Shown here: one piece after another, positions 54,914 to 63,865 of the stretch
Position numbering within the stretch: the first letter of the stretch is position 1
Layout of the letters: every line of letters starts with the position of its first letter
From: Pseudomonas sp. FP2309
Lineage (GTDB): Bacteria > Pseudomonadota > Gammaproteobacteria > Pseudomonadales > Pseudomonadaceae
Direction of reading: 5' to 3'
DNA: 64,000 nt
Assembly: GCF_030687575.1 (NCBI RefSeq)
Contig: NZ_CP117439.1
Location: forward strand, 3,091,501 to 3,155,500
Made by a program: the position numbers and the translations under genes
The notes under the pieces: model-generated
What the model was told of the DNA's origin: nothing
Databases searched by the model: none
Seen by the model: only the letters and a program-made list of their open reading frames with translations

Positions 54914-56626
54914 ATGCAAGTTACCGAAGTCTCCATTGCCCAATTGCGCGCTGCGCTGGAATCCGGCCAGACCACGTCTGTTGAACTGGTCAAGGCTTAC
55001 TTTGCACGGATCGACGCCTACGACGGGCCGCACACCGCCACCGCGCTGAACGCCGTGGTGGTGCGCAACGCCCATGCCCTTGAAGAAGCCCAGGCCAGCG
55101 ATGCGCGCCGTGCCAAGGGCGAAACCCTGGGGCCATTGGACGGCATTCCCTACACCGCCAAAGACAGCTACCTGGTCAAAGGCCTGACCGCAGCGTCGGG
55201 CAGCCCCGCGTTTGCCAAGCTCGTCGCCCAACGCGATGCCTTCACCATCGAGCGCCTGCGCGCCGGCGGCGCCATCTGCCTGGGCAAAACCAATATGCCG
55301 CCGATGGCCAATGGCGGCATGCAGCGCGGTGTGTATGGCCGTGCCGAGAGCCCGTATAACGCGGACTACCTCACCGCGCCGTTTGCCTCCGGTTCGTCCA
55401 ACGGTGCCGGTACCGCCACCGCCGCCAGCTTCGCCGCCTTCGGCCTGGCGGAAGAAACCTGGTCGAGCGGGCGTGGCCCGGCGTCCAATAATGGGCTGTG
55501 CGCTTATACGCCTTCGCGCGGGGTGATTTCGGTGCGCGGCAACTGGCCGCTGACCCCGACCATGGACGTGGTGGTGCCGTTCACGCGCACCATGGCCGAC
55601 CTGCTGGAAGTGCTTGAAGTGGTGGTCGCCGAAGACCCCAACCCCCGTGGCGACCTGTGGCGCCTGCAACCCTGGGTGTCGATCCCCAGCGTCGCGCAGG
55701 TGCGCCCCACCGCTTACGCCGAGTTGGCCGCCGACAGCAGTGCCCTCGCCGGCAAACGTTTTGGCGTCCCGCGCATGTACATCAACGCCGACCCCGCTGC
55801 GGGCACCAGCGAAAAACCCGGTATCGGCGGACCGACCGGGCAAAAGATCAATACCCGCGCCAGCGTGATCGATCTGTGGAACGCCGCCCGCCAGGCGCTG
55901 GAAGCCGCCGGTGCCGAAGTGATCGAGGTGGATTTCCCACTGGTGTCCAATTGCGAAGGCGACCGCCCCGGCGCGCCGACGGTGTTTAACCGTGGCCTGG
56001 TGTCCAAGGCCTTCCTGCACGATGAGTTGTGGATGCTGTCGGCCTGGGCGTTCGACGATTTCCTGCGTGCCAACGATGACCCGACGCTTAATCGCCTGGC
56101 GGACGTGGACGGCCCACAGATCTTCCCCCACGACCCAGGCACCCTGCCCAACCGCGAAGACGACCTTGCCGCCGGCATGGACGAATACGTGCGCATGGCG
56201 CAGCGCGGCATCACCCCGTGGAACGAGATCAGCACCCTGCCCGACGGCCTGCGCGGTCTTGAACAAACCCGGCGCATCGACCTGGAGGACTGGATGGACA
56301 CACTCGGCCTGGACGCCGTGCTGTTCCCCACCGTCGCCGACGTGGGCCCGGCCGATGCCGATGTCAACGAAGCCAGCGCCGACATCGCCTGGAGCAACGG
56401 CATCTGGGTGGCCAACGGCAACCTCGCGATCCGCCACCTGGGCGTGCCCACCGTCACCGTGCCGATGGGCGTGATGGCGGATATCGGCATGCCGGTAGGG
56501 CTGACGTTTGCCGGACGTGCGTATGACGACTCGGCGTTGCTGCGCTTTGCCTCAGCGTATGAGGCAACCGGCAGCAAGCGTCAGGTACCGCCGCGTACGC
56601 CGCCATTGCCTGCCGAGACCCGCTGA
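54914..56626 (+). CDS. Amidase signature family protein
   Basis: 570 residues. The Ser-cisSer-Lys triad of the amidase signature family can be placed: Lys in GIPYTAKDSYLVKG, cis-Ser in FASGSSNGAGTATAA and nucleophile Ser in EETWSSGRGPASNNG. The last replaces the usual GTDTGGSIR, so this is a divergent branch. ATG 54914 (MQVTEVSIAQL) matches the fold's start; an in-frame GTG at 54854 overlaps the upstream stop and would add 20 residues. The amide substrate is unknown. Confidence 0.87.
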   Translation: MQVTEVSIAQLRAALESGQTTSVELVKAYFARIDAYDGPHTATALNAVVVRNAHALEEAQASDARRAKGETLGPLDGIPYTAKDSYLVKGLTAASGSPAFAKLVAQRDAFTIERLRAGGAICLGKTNMPPMANGGMQRGVYGRAESPYNADYLTAPFASGSSNGAGTATAASFAAFGLAEETWSSGRGPASNNGLCAYTPSRGVISVRGNWPLTPTMDVVVPFTRTMADLLEVLEVVVAEDPNPRGDLWRLQPWVSIPSVAQVRPTAYAELAADSSALAGKRFGVPRMYINADPAAGTSEKPGIGGPTGQKINTRASVIDLWNAARQALEAAGAEVIEVDFPLVSNCEGDRPGAPTVFNRGLVSKAFLHDELWMLSAWAFDDFLRANDDPTLNRLADVDGPQIFPHDPGTLPNREDDLAAGMDEYVRMAQRGITPWNEISTLPDGLRGLEQTRRIDLEDWMDTLGLDAVLFPTVADVGPADADVNEASADIAWSNGIWVANGNLAIRHLGVPTVTVPMGVMADIGMPVGLTFAGRAYDDSALLRFASAYEATGSKRQVPPRTPPLPAETR

Positions 56627-56627
56627 G

Positions 56628-56867
56628 TCAACGCACGCCTGCGGTGGGAGCGACGCCGCTCCCACCGTTGCGGCGCAACCACTCATCCACCACATCGCCC
56701 AGGGTCTTGGGCGTTCCGTTGCGAATCCAGGCCATGAACGGCCGGTCGAATTTAAACCTCGGGCCGCAGTGTTCGAGCATGAAACGCCGTACGTTCTGGG
56801 TGTTTTTGTAATGGGGCGTCACGGGGGTGACGCGTGTAAGGGGGTCGCTGTGCCAGTTAAAATCCAT
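56628..56867 (-). CDS. DUF6434-type small protein
   Basis: 79 residues. MDFNWHSDPLTRVTPVTPHY, then FMLEHCGPRFKFDRPFMAWI and TLGDVVDEWLRR, is a compact conserved domain (DUF6434-like) of unknown function that often accompanies SAP-type DNA-binding proteins. ATG 56867 is preferred to an upstream in-frame start. The final residues (NGGSGVAPTAG) are encoded by a perfect REP-like palindrome. Confidence 0.72.
   Translation of the reverse strand: MDFNWHSDPLTRVTPVTPHYKNTQNVRRFMLEHCGPRFKFDRPFMAWIRNGTPKTLGDVVDEWLRRNGGSGVAPTAGVR
56642..56667. repeat. REP-like palindrome at the end of the DUF6434 gene
   Basis: CGGTGGGAGCG-acgc-CGCTCCCACCG, 11 perfect pairs. The GTGGGAGC core is typical of Pseudomonas REP elements. 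It lies between convergent genes, inside the last codons of the minus-strand one. Confidence 0.6.
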
Positions 56868-56969
56868 TTTTTTCTCGGGCAGTGGTTCAGTCGGCAATAG
56901 CATAGCGATGTGCCAGATTGCCAGGAAGCGCCAGGACCAATCGGTTGAAATCAATCTGAGCCACGCGGC

Positions 56970-58310
56970 TCACCACGCCACCACCGCTCGCACCGTCACC
57001 AATGCCTCGCGCAGCGTCGGCAGGTCCACCGAGCCCAGCGCCAGGCGCAGCGCATGGGGGACGTGGGCCGACACCGCAAAGGGCTCGGCGGTGGACACCG
57101 AAACGCCCGCGCGCTGCAAGGTCATCGCCACTTGATCAGCGCGCACTTCCTCCGCCAGGGGTAACCACAAAAAGTACGATGACGGATGGGCGGTGTACGC
57201 CAGGCCCTTCAGTACCTGCGCCGCCAACACCTGGCGCGCCTTGGCGTCCTCGCGTTTTTGCGCTTCCAACCGCGCCACCGTACCGTCTTCGAGCCAGGCC
57301 ACTGCAATGGCACTCATCACGCCGGGCACATTCCAGGTGGTGGCCATGATGCTGCGTTCCAGCGCTTTTACCCAAGCCATCGGCGCCGCGACAAACCCCA
57401 CGCGCAGCCCGGTGGCGACACTCTTGGAAAAGCCACCGACGTACAGGGTGCGCTCCGGCGCCAGGCTCGCCAATGGTGGTGGCGCGTGTTCGGCCAGGAA
57501 CGCGTAAGCCGCGTCCTCGATGATCATCAGGTTGTGCTGTCGGGCGATGGCGACGAGTTGCTCGCGCTGCGCCAAGTCCATCACCCAGCCCAGCGGATTG
57601 TGCAGCGTCGGCATGCTGTACACCGCGCGCACCGGGCGCTTGCGACACAGCGATTGCAGGCAATCCAAATCCGGACCGGTGGCGCTGACCGGGATCGCGA
57701 CGATTTCCAGGTGCAGGGTTTCGGCCAGCACCTTGAACCCGGAGTAGGTCAACGCGTCCACGGCAACCACATCCCCGGGCTTGAGCAAGCTCATCAGCGT
57801 CACCGCCAGGCCGTGCTGGGCGCCGCTGACCATCAGCACCTGCTCGGCGTCCAACGCAACCCCCCGGCTCAGCAGGTGCCGCGCCACCGCCGCGCGTTCA
57901 TGCACGCGGCCGGCATGGGGTTGATAGCGCAGCAGCGCTTCGAGGTCGCCGGACAGCGCCAACTGGCGCAAGGCGCTGCGCAGCAGGTCAGCCTGGCCCG
58001 GCAACGCGGGGTAGTTGAAATTGAGGTCGAGCAGGCCCGCCGCCACCGCCATCTGGCCACCGCCCTGCCCCGGCGGCAGCGAAATCTCGCGAACGAAGGT
58101 GCCGCGCCCGGTTTCACCGCTGACCAGGCCCATGGCTTCAAGCTCGGCGTACACACGGGTGGCAGTGGCCAGGGCCAGGCCGTGGCTGGCCGCCAACTGG
58201 CGGTGGGTAGGCAGGCGCGTGCCGGGGGCCATTTGCCCTGAACGAATGGCTTGGGCAAACGTGTCGACCAGCGACTTATAACGTGCACGGGGCATCGGCG
58301 ATGTATCCAT
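56970..58310 (-). CDS. MocR/GntR-type regulator with aminotransferase domain
   Basis: 446 residues. A GntR winged helix (LVDTFAQAIRSGQMAPGTRL, LALATATRVYAELEAMGLVS) is joined to a fold-type I PLP domain. The PLP Lys lies in YVGGFSKSVATGLRVGFVAA and the Asp in MIIEDAAYAFLAEH. MocR proteins sense PLP or amino compounds and usually control the divergent gene. Here that is the EamA-type transporter starting 75 bp away. ATG 58310 is used; a Met five residues downstream is possible. Confidence 0.9.
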   Translation of the reverse strand: MDTSPMPRARYKSLVDTFAQAIRSGQMAPGTRLPTHRQLAASHGLALATATRVYAELEAMGLVSGETGRGTFVREISLPPGQGGGQMAVAAGLLDLNFNYPALPGQADLLRSALRQLALSGDLEALLRYQPHAGRVHERAAVARHLLSRGVALDAEQVLMVSGAQHGLAVTLMSLLKPGDVVAVDALTYSGFKVLAETLHLEIVAIPVSATGPDLDCLQSLCRKRPVRAVYSMPTLHNPLGWVMDLAQREQLVAIARQHNLMIIEDAAYAFLAEHAPPPLASLAPERTLYVGGFSKSVATGLRVGFVAAPMAWVKALERSIMATTWNVPGVMSAIAVAWLEDGTVARLEAQKREDAKARQVLAAQVLKGLAYTAHPSSYFLWLPLAEEVRADQVAMTLQRAGVSVSTAEPFAVSAHVPHALRLALGSVDLPTLREALVTVRAVVAW

Positions 58311-58384
58311 GACAATTTTTTGATTGTCTTAATCTTCGGTCCTAGGATGGGCGCCACGCAACCGGACTTTGCAGGTCAATTCCC

Positions 58385-59275
58385 ATGGAACGCACATCCC
58401 CCCTCAGCGCCCCGGACAGCAGCACCCGAGGCTGGATCAACGGTTTCATCGGCGTGGTGATTTTCAGCGGCTCATTGCCCGCCACCCGCCTGGCCGTGAT
58501 GGAATTCGACCCGGTGTTCCTCACCATGATCCGCGCCACCCTGGCCGCCGTACTGGGCCTGCTTCTGCTGTGGCTGTTCAAAGAGAAACGTCCTGCGCAC
58601 CGCCAGTGGCTGCCGTTGGTGATTGTGGCCCTGGGCGTGGTGATCGGCTTCCCCCTGCTCACCGCCCTGGCCCTGCAATACGTGACCTCCGCGCACTCCA
58701 TCGTGTTCATCGGCCTGCTTCCTCTGGCCACCGCTGTGTTTGGCGTACTGCGCGGTGGCGAACGCCCGCGCCCGGTGTTCTGGCTGTTTTCGGTCCTGGG
58801 CAGCGGGCTGGTGATGGGGTACGCCGTCGCCCAAGGCCTGAGCGCGGCGCCCGCTGGCGATCTGTTGATGCTGTTGGCGGTGCTGGTGTGCGGCCTGGGG
58901 TATGCCGAAGGCGCCAAACTGTCGCGCAGCCTGGGCGGTTGGCAGGTGATCTGCTGGGCGCTGGTGGTGGCGTTGCCGGTGGTGTTGCCGTTGAGCCTGC
59001 TGCTGGCGCCGTCGAGTGTCAGCGGCATCAGCCTGCCGGCGTGGCTGAGCCTGGGCTATGTCTCGCTGTTCAGCATGTTGATCGGCTTTGTGTTCTGGTA
59101 CCGCGGGCTGGCCCAGGGTGGCATCGCCGCCGTCGGTCAATTGCAATTGCTGCAACCGTTCTTCGGCCTGGCACTGGCGGCCGGCCTGCTGCGTGAACAG
59201 GTGAGCGCAGGCATGGTGCTAGTCACGCTGGCCGTGATCGCCTGTGTGGCTGGGGCGAAGAAATTCGCCCGCTAA
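58385..59275 (+). CDS. EamA/DMT family transporter
   Basis: 296 residues with ten helices in two EamA repeats (WINGFIGVVIFSGSLPATRL to GYAVAQGL, and GDLLMLLAVLVCGLGYAEGA to the end). Such carriers often export amino acids or other metabolites. Divergent from and probably controlled by the MocR-type regulator. Its stop overlaps the convergent yceI gene by 4 bp. Confidence 0.88.
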   Translation: MERTSPLSAPDSSTRGWINGFIGVVIFSGSLPATRLAVMEFDPVFLTMIRATLAAVLGLLLLWLFKEKRPAHRQWLPLVIVALGVVIGFPLLTALALQYVTSAHSIVFIGLLPLATAVFGVLRGGERPRPVFWLFSVLGSGLVMGYAVAQGLSAAPAGDLLMLLAVLVCGLGYAEGAKLSRSLGGWQVICWALVVALPVVLPLSLLLAPSSVSGISLPAWLSLGYVSLFSMLIGFVFWYRGLAQGGIAAVGQLQLLQPFFGLALAAGLLREQVSAGMVLVTLAVIACVAGAKKFAR

Positions 59276-59829
59276 CGCTGCGGCGCGACCATCTTGAATT
59301 TGATGTGGATGTCGTTGGACACCACGCTGTTACCGGCCCACTCCCCCTCGCCGATCTTGAAATCACCGCGATTGAGGTCGAATTCGCCATCAAATATGCC
59401 AATACCGTCCAGTTCCTTGAGCACCACTTGCACCTCAACCGGGCGCGTGGTGCCCTTGATGGTCAGGTTGCCGGCGATCTGGAAACGGTTGTTGCCCAGC
59501 GCCTTGACCGCGGTTGATTCATACATGCCCACCGGATAGGTCGCCGTATCGAACCAGGACGCGCGTTGCAGGGTGTCATTGGCGTCCTCGCTGCCCGCAT
59601 TGATGCTGGCGAGCTGAATCTTGAGCATCGCATGGCCCGCCTCGGGCGACTGGGTATCGAAGCTCAAGGCCCCCTCGAATTCGCCGAACGTGCCATACAT
59701 ACGCTGGCCCAACTGGTCGTAGGTAAAACTGATCTGGCTGGCGGTAGGGTTGACGTCCTTGTACTCCACCGCCTGGGCGCTGGTGATAAGCCCCAGAACA
59801 AGGGCAACCGGCAACAATCGTCGTGTCAT
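59272..59829 (-). CDS. YceI family periplasmic lipid-binding protein
   Basis: 185 residues. A signal peptide (MTRRLLPVALVLGLITSAQA) precedes a lipocalin-like barrel (ISFTYDQLGQRMYGTFGEFE, AMLKIQLASINAGSEDAN, FQIAGNLTIKGTTRPVEVQV). Family members bind isoprenoid or polyprenyl chains in a hydrophobic tunnel. No cytochrome b561 partner is adjacent. Divergent from the dienelactone hydrolase gene. Confidence 0.9.
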   Translation of the reverse strand: MTRRLLPVALVLGLITSAQAVEYKDVNPTASQISFTYDQLGQRMYGTFGEFEGALSFDTQSPEAGHAMLKIQLASINAGSEDANDTLQRASWFDTATYPVGMYESTAVKALGNNRFQIAGNLTIKGTTRPVEVQVVLKELDGIGIFDGEFDLNRGDFKIGEGEWAGNSVVSNDIHIKFKMVAPQR

Positions 59830-60024
59830 GCACCGCTCCGCAAAGGTTGGATATATTCCCATCAGGCGCTCGTCCTGCTAAACAGAGTAGCTGCCCGCGA
59901 CACAACAATAAGAATAAGGACTTTGCATGCACAACGCTTCCCTGCAAGACACCACCGCCGCCCATGGCCGCGAAGACTGATCCTGGTCTACATTGACTGT
60001 CACCGCTACTCGAGGATTGCACCG

Positions 60025-60912
60025 ATGACTCGTCTCACCGCCAAGGACTTCGCCCCCGAACTGCTGGAACTCTACGACGGCTACGCCCATGGCAAGCTCA
60101 ACCGCCGCGAATTTCTCGACCGCGCCGCGCTGTTCACCTTCGGCGGCCTCACCGCCTCGGCGTTGCTCGCAGCGCTGAGCCCCAATTACGCCCTGGCCGA
60201 ACAGGTGAAATTCACCGACCCGGATATCGTCGCTGACTACATCACCTATCCGTCACCCAAGGGCAACGGTAGCGTGCGTGGCTATCTGGTGCGCCCGGCC
60301 AAGGCCACGGGCAAGTTGCCGGCGGTGGTGGTGGTCCACGAAAACCGTGGCCTGAACCCCTATATCGAAGACGTGGCCCGACGACTCGCCAAGGCCGGGT
60401 TCATTGCCCTGGCACCGGACGGCCTGACGTCCGTCGGCGGTTACCCCGGCAATGACGAAAAAGGCGTGGCGCTGCAACAGACCGTCGACCCCACCAAGCT
60501 GATGAACGACTTCTTCGCCGCCATCGAATGGCTGATGCACCACGACAGCAGCAACGGCAAAGTCGGCATCACCGGTTTCTGCTACGGCGGCGGCGTCACC
60601 AACGCAGCGGCGGTGGCCTACCCCGAACTGGGCGCGGCGGTATCGTTCTACGGGCGGCAACCCGAGGCCAAGGACGTGCCGCGTATCAAAGCGCCGATCA
60701 TGCTGCACTTCGGTGAGCTGGACACGCGGATCAACGAGGGTTGGCCAGCTTACGAGCAGGCCTTGAAGGCGGCGGGCACGACCTACGAGGCGTTCATCTA
60801 CAAGGGCGCCAACCACGGCTTTCATAATGATTCGACGCCACGCTATGACGAAGCGGCGGCAAACCTGGCGTGGGAGCGCACACTGGGCTGGTTCCGCAAG
60901 TACCTTGGCTGA
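60025..60912 (+). CDS. Tat-exported dienelactone hydrolase family protein
   Basis: 295 residues. The N-terminal segment LNRREFLDRAALFTFGGLTA and following ALSPNYALA look like a twin-arginine signal, so a periplasmic location is predicted. The alpha/beta-hydrolase has the Cys nucleophile in GITGFCYGGGVTN, the acid in HFGELDTRI and His in GANHGFHND, as in dienelactone hydrolases. An exported Tat-dependent member points to a role other than chlorocatechol breakdown. ATG 60025 follows a weak GAGGA. Confidence 0.88.
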   Translation: MTRLTAKDFAPELLELYDGYAHGKLNRREFLDRAALFTFGGLTASALLAALSPNYALAEQVKFTDPDIVADYITYPSPKGNGSVRGYLVRPAKATGKLPAVVVVHENRGLNPYIEDVARRLAKAGFIALAPDGLTSVGGYPGNDEKGVALQQTVDPTKLMNDFFAAIEWLMHHDSSNGKVGITGFCYGGGVTNAAAVAYPELGAAVSFYGRQPEAKDVPRIKAPIMLHFGELDTRINEGWPAYEQALKAAGTTYEAFIYKGANHGFHNDSTPRYDEAAANLAWERTLGWFRKYLG

Positions 60913-60995
60913 CGACAGCGGTGTGTTTTTCGTAAGATCGACGCTTTCAGAGCCCTACCGCCTAACGAACGAATCACTCGCGAGAAAGCAACAGC

Positions 60996-62150
60996 ATGCC
61001 TGAACACCGTCAATTTGCCCTACGCCCTGTCACCGCTTTGATTGCCCTGCTCGCCACTGGCAGCTGCCTGGCCGCTTCCGACCTGCGGGGGTTGGTGGAT
61101 GCCAGCGTTGAACCCCTGATGCAGCAGCAAGGTATTGCGGGCCTCTCGGTGGCCGTGGTGAACAAAGGCCAGGTGCATTACTTCAACTACGGCGTCGCCG
61201 CCAAAGACACCCGGCAACCCGTCACTCAGGACCCGCTGTTTGAAATCGGCTCACTGAGCAAAACCTTTACCGCGACCCTCGGCGGTTATGCCCAGGCCAC
61301 CGGCGCGCTGACACTCACCGACAAGGCCAGCCAACACCTGTCGGCGCTCAAAGGCAGCGCCTTCGACAACATCAGCCTGCTGCAACTGGCCACCTACACC
61401 CCGGGCGGCTTGCCGCTGCAATTTCCGAACGCGGCCGACAGCCCCGAAACCATGCTGGGCTACTTCCAGCACTGGAAACCCGCCTACGCCCCTGGCGCTC
61501 AACGGCTCTATTCCAACCCGAGCATCGGTCTGTTCGGCTACCTCACCGCGCAAAGCCTGGGCCAGCCGTTCAATGTGGCGATGCAGGACACCTTGCTGCC
61601 CAAGCTGGGCCTGACGAACACCTATGTCCGCGTGCCGGCCGACAAGGCCGCGCTGTATGCCCAAGGCTATGACAAGAATCAACAACCGGTGCACGTCGGC
61701 CCCGGCGCCCTGGACAGCGAAGCCTATGGCATCAAGACCAGCACCCGCGATCTGGCGCACTACGTCATGGTCAACATGCACCCCGGCACCCTGGAAAAGC
61801 CGCTGCAACAAGCCATCGCCACCGCCCACACCGGGTATTACACAGTCAACGGCATGACCCAGGCCCTGGGCTGGGAGTACTACCCCTACCCTATCAGCCG
61901 ACAAGCGTTGATCGATGGCAACTCCACATCGATGGCGATGGAGCCGCACAAGGCTCAGTGGCTGGCCACGCCCCAGGTACAGCCGGCCAATGTGCTGTTC
62001 AACAAAACCGGCTCCACCGGCGGGTTCGGGGCGTACGTGGCGTACGTGCCGAGCAGGGACATCGGCGTGGTGATCCTGGCGAACAGGAACTACCCGAACG
62101 CGGAGCGGGTGAAGGTGGCCCATGTCATCTTGAGCGCGCTGGACCAATAA
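60996..62150 (+). CDS. ampC: Class C beta-lactamase
   Basis: 384 residues. A signal peptide ends near SCLAAS. The serine beta-lactamase motifs are all present: SLSK (FEIGSLSKTFTATLGG), YSN (RLYSNPSIGLFG) and KTG (LFNKTGSTGGFGAYV). EPHKAQWLATPQ is typical of AmpC enzymes, which are chromosomal cephalosporinases in Pseudomonas. No ampR lies next to it in this window, so induction cannot be judged. ATG 60996. Confidence 0.93.
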   Translation: MPEHRQFALRPVTALIALLATGSCLAASDLRGLVDASVEPLMQQQGIAGLSVAVVNKGQVHYFNYGVAAKDTRQPVTQDPLFEIGSLSKTFTATLGGYAQATGALTLTDKASQHLSALKGSAFDNISLLQLATYTPGGLPLQFPNAADSPETMLGYFQHWKPAYAPGAQRLYSNPSIGLFGYLTAQSLGQPFNVAMQDTLLPKLGLTNTYVRVPADKAALYAQGYDKNQQPVHVGPGALDSEAYGIKTSTRDLAHYVMVNMHPGTLEKPLQQAIATAHTGYYTVNGMTQALGWEYYPYPISRQALIDGNSTSMAMEPHKAQWLATPQVQPANVLFNKTGSTGGFGAYVAYVPSRDIGVVILANRNYPNAERVKVAHVILSALDQ

Positions 62151-62154
62151 GCCG

Positions 62155-63015
62155 CTACTTGAGCACGCGCTTGTAGTAGTCGTCATCGGGCCCCGGCTGG
62201 AAGTGAATATCACGAATAAACACTTCCAACCTTTTGAGCCTGGGCTTGGCGCAATGCTGTCCAATGACGAGCAAGTGCTCGATAAGTTGCTTGTACGTCG
62301 CGTCCATCAGGGCGCTTGCGCGATCGAGTACACCCGCGTCGCCAAAGGCTCGGACGATCTCGTTCTTTTGTTCCGAGGAGCGCTTTCCTTTGGCCAGGGG
62401 CTGACCGGCCAGGATCATTAAAAATGACTTTGGCCCACCCTCCAGATCCGTTGCGAATCCTTTTTTTTCGAAGTGCGGAATATGGTTCACATCGCAATAG
62501 TCATTGACGTATCGGTAGTAAACGGCCAACTCATACAACAAGGCTTTCAACGCGAGATAAAGTGCTTCATCCACCGGTTTCAAACACTGGCACGCGTTCA
62601 ATAAAAACACGAAAAAACAGCCCGTATTGGCTTGAGCAATCAGGCGGTATTCCTCCAGCGTCGGCAGCACACTGCCATCACTGACCGACACGTCGAGGTG
62701 TTGCCCGATATGCAAGGCTTCGAGGCTTTCCAGGCCGGCGCTCAGGACATCCACATTGCCCAATTCAGCCAGGCGCTGAAGACCGCCCAGGTAACCGTAC
62801 ATCCCGGAGATAATCGCCACCGTCGAACCATACGCCGCCCAAACCGACGGCTGTCCCCGGCGCAAACCGTCGCCATCGAACACATCGTCATGTATCAATG
62901 AAGCCGTGTTCATCAGCTCAACCGCCTCACACAGCACACGTGCCTGCGCGGCAGACGACATACTCGCCAATGGCTCAGCCGTATGGGACTGGGCAATACC
63001 CCCCACGCGGCGCAT
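62155..63015 (-). CDS. Polyprenyl (isoprenyl diphosphate) synthase, N-terminally short
   Basis: 286 residues, all-alpha isoprenyl diphosphate synthase. The first Asp-rich motif is ASLIHDDVFDGDGLRRGQPS, followed by GQHLDVSVSDG; the second is the degenerate YVNDYCDVNH. Only about 40 residues precede the first Asp motif, whereas family members have 80 or more including the GGKRLRP substrate-binding segment, which is missing. Upstream the frame stays open to 63108 but offers no start other than TTG 63018 or ATG 63015. Base composition is lower in GC than neighbouring genes. Head-to-head with a terpene synthase, so it probably supplied its prenyl diphosphate. Confidence 0.75.
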   Translation of the reverse strand: MRRVGGIAQSHTAEPLASMSSAAQARVLCEAVELMNTASLIHDDVFDGDGLRRGQPSVWAAYGSTVAIISGMYGYLGGLQRLAELGNVDVLSAGLESLEALHIGQHLDVSVSDGSVLPTLEEYRLIAQANTGCFFVFLLNACQCLKPVDEALYLALKALLYELAVYYRYVNDYCDVNHIPHFEKKGFATDLEGGPKSFLMILAGQPLAKGKRSSEQKNEIVRAFGDAGVLDRASALMDATYKQLIEHLLVIGQHCAKPRLKRLEVFIRDIHFQPGPDDDYYKRVLK

Positions 63016-63845
63016 CAATTGGATATCTACGTGCCGGGAACGCCGGTTATATGTGGAGTGATGCGCCGGCGGACATCTTGATGATTCTGTCCGACCTGGT
63101 GGGCTGGTTCAGTTGCCAGGACGACTTCGCCGATGAGGACTGTGACGACCCCGAGGTGCTCGAACGCGTGATTCGTGACGTCCACACCCGTGCGTTCACC
63201 TCAAACAGCGTGAGCCGCGCGCCCCTGGCCTGCGCACTGGCGGACATCGTGCATAGAGCCGCCCGCCTCATGCCGCCGATCTGGAAGCAACGCGTGGCCG
63301 AGCAATATGCAAACTACCTCGCGCCGTGCGCCATCGCACTGATGCATCGGCGGCACCGGACACAGCCAGGTATCGAAGGTTACGAGCACCTTTGGCAAAA
63401 CGCCGGTGGGTTTCAGGTCTGCGTGGAGTTCACGTACCTGGCGCAAAACATCAATTTATCAGCCGAGCTCTACTACAGCCCGCCGTGGCAGGAGCTGCGC
63501 AGCCTGGCGCTGAACGTGTTCAAGGCGGTCAACGATGTGCTGTCGTTTCCAATCATGGAAAACCCCGACGAGGACGTTTTCAACCTGCTGACTCATTTCA
63601 GGCGCACCCACGGCTATAGCGTGGAGCAAGCAACCCGGACGGTGTCCCAACGCATTGAGCAGTGGGCCGAGCGGTTCGCCCTGGCCCAGGCGGCGCTGCC
63701 CGCACGGCTGGCAGCCCTGGGATTTGACGAGCGCAGCCAGGAACAAGCGAGGATCTGCGCCCAGGCCCTGCATAACCAATGGCGCGGCAACATCGCCTGG
63801 CATCTGGCGGTGCCGCGTTATCGAGAGATACGCTTTTCTGGCTGA
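62898..63845 (+). CDS. Class I terpene synthase, start uncertain
   Basis: Up to 315 residues. SDLVGWFSCQDDFADEDCDD carries the DDxxD metal motif. The second metal motif is AVNDVLSFPIMENPDEDVFN, in which Glu falls five residues after Ser instead of four and the usual basic residue is absent. The fold-like sequence begins only near 63020. The codons from 62898 to there overlap, in antisense, the conserved start of the polyprenyl synthase and lack terpene-synthase character. Starts at 62898, 62970 or 63051 are all possible and none has a clear ribosome site. It may be an intact divergent enzyme or a truncated one. Confidence 0.68.
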   Translation: MKPCSSAQPPHTAHVPARQTTYSPMAQPYGTGQYPPRGASIGYLRAGNAGYMWSDAPADILMILSDLVGWFSCQDDFADEDCDDPEVLERVIRDVHTRAFTSNSVSRAPLACALADIVHRAARLMPPIWKQRVAEQYANYLAPCAIALMHRRHRTQPGIEGYEHLWQNAGGFQVCVEFTYLAQNINLSAELYYSPPWQELRSLALNVFKAVNDVLSFPIMENPDEDVFNLLTHFRRTHGYSVEQATRTVSQRIEQWAERFALAQAALPARLAALGFDERSQEQARICAQALHNQWRGNIAWHLAVPRYREIRFSG

Positions 63846-63865
63846 AGCCAAGGTAGCGGTCTTGC

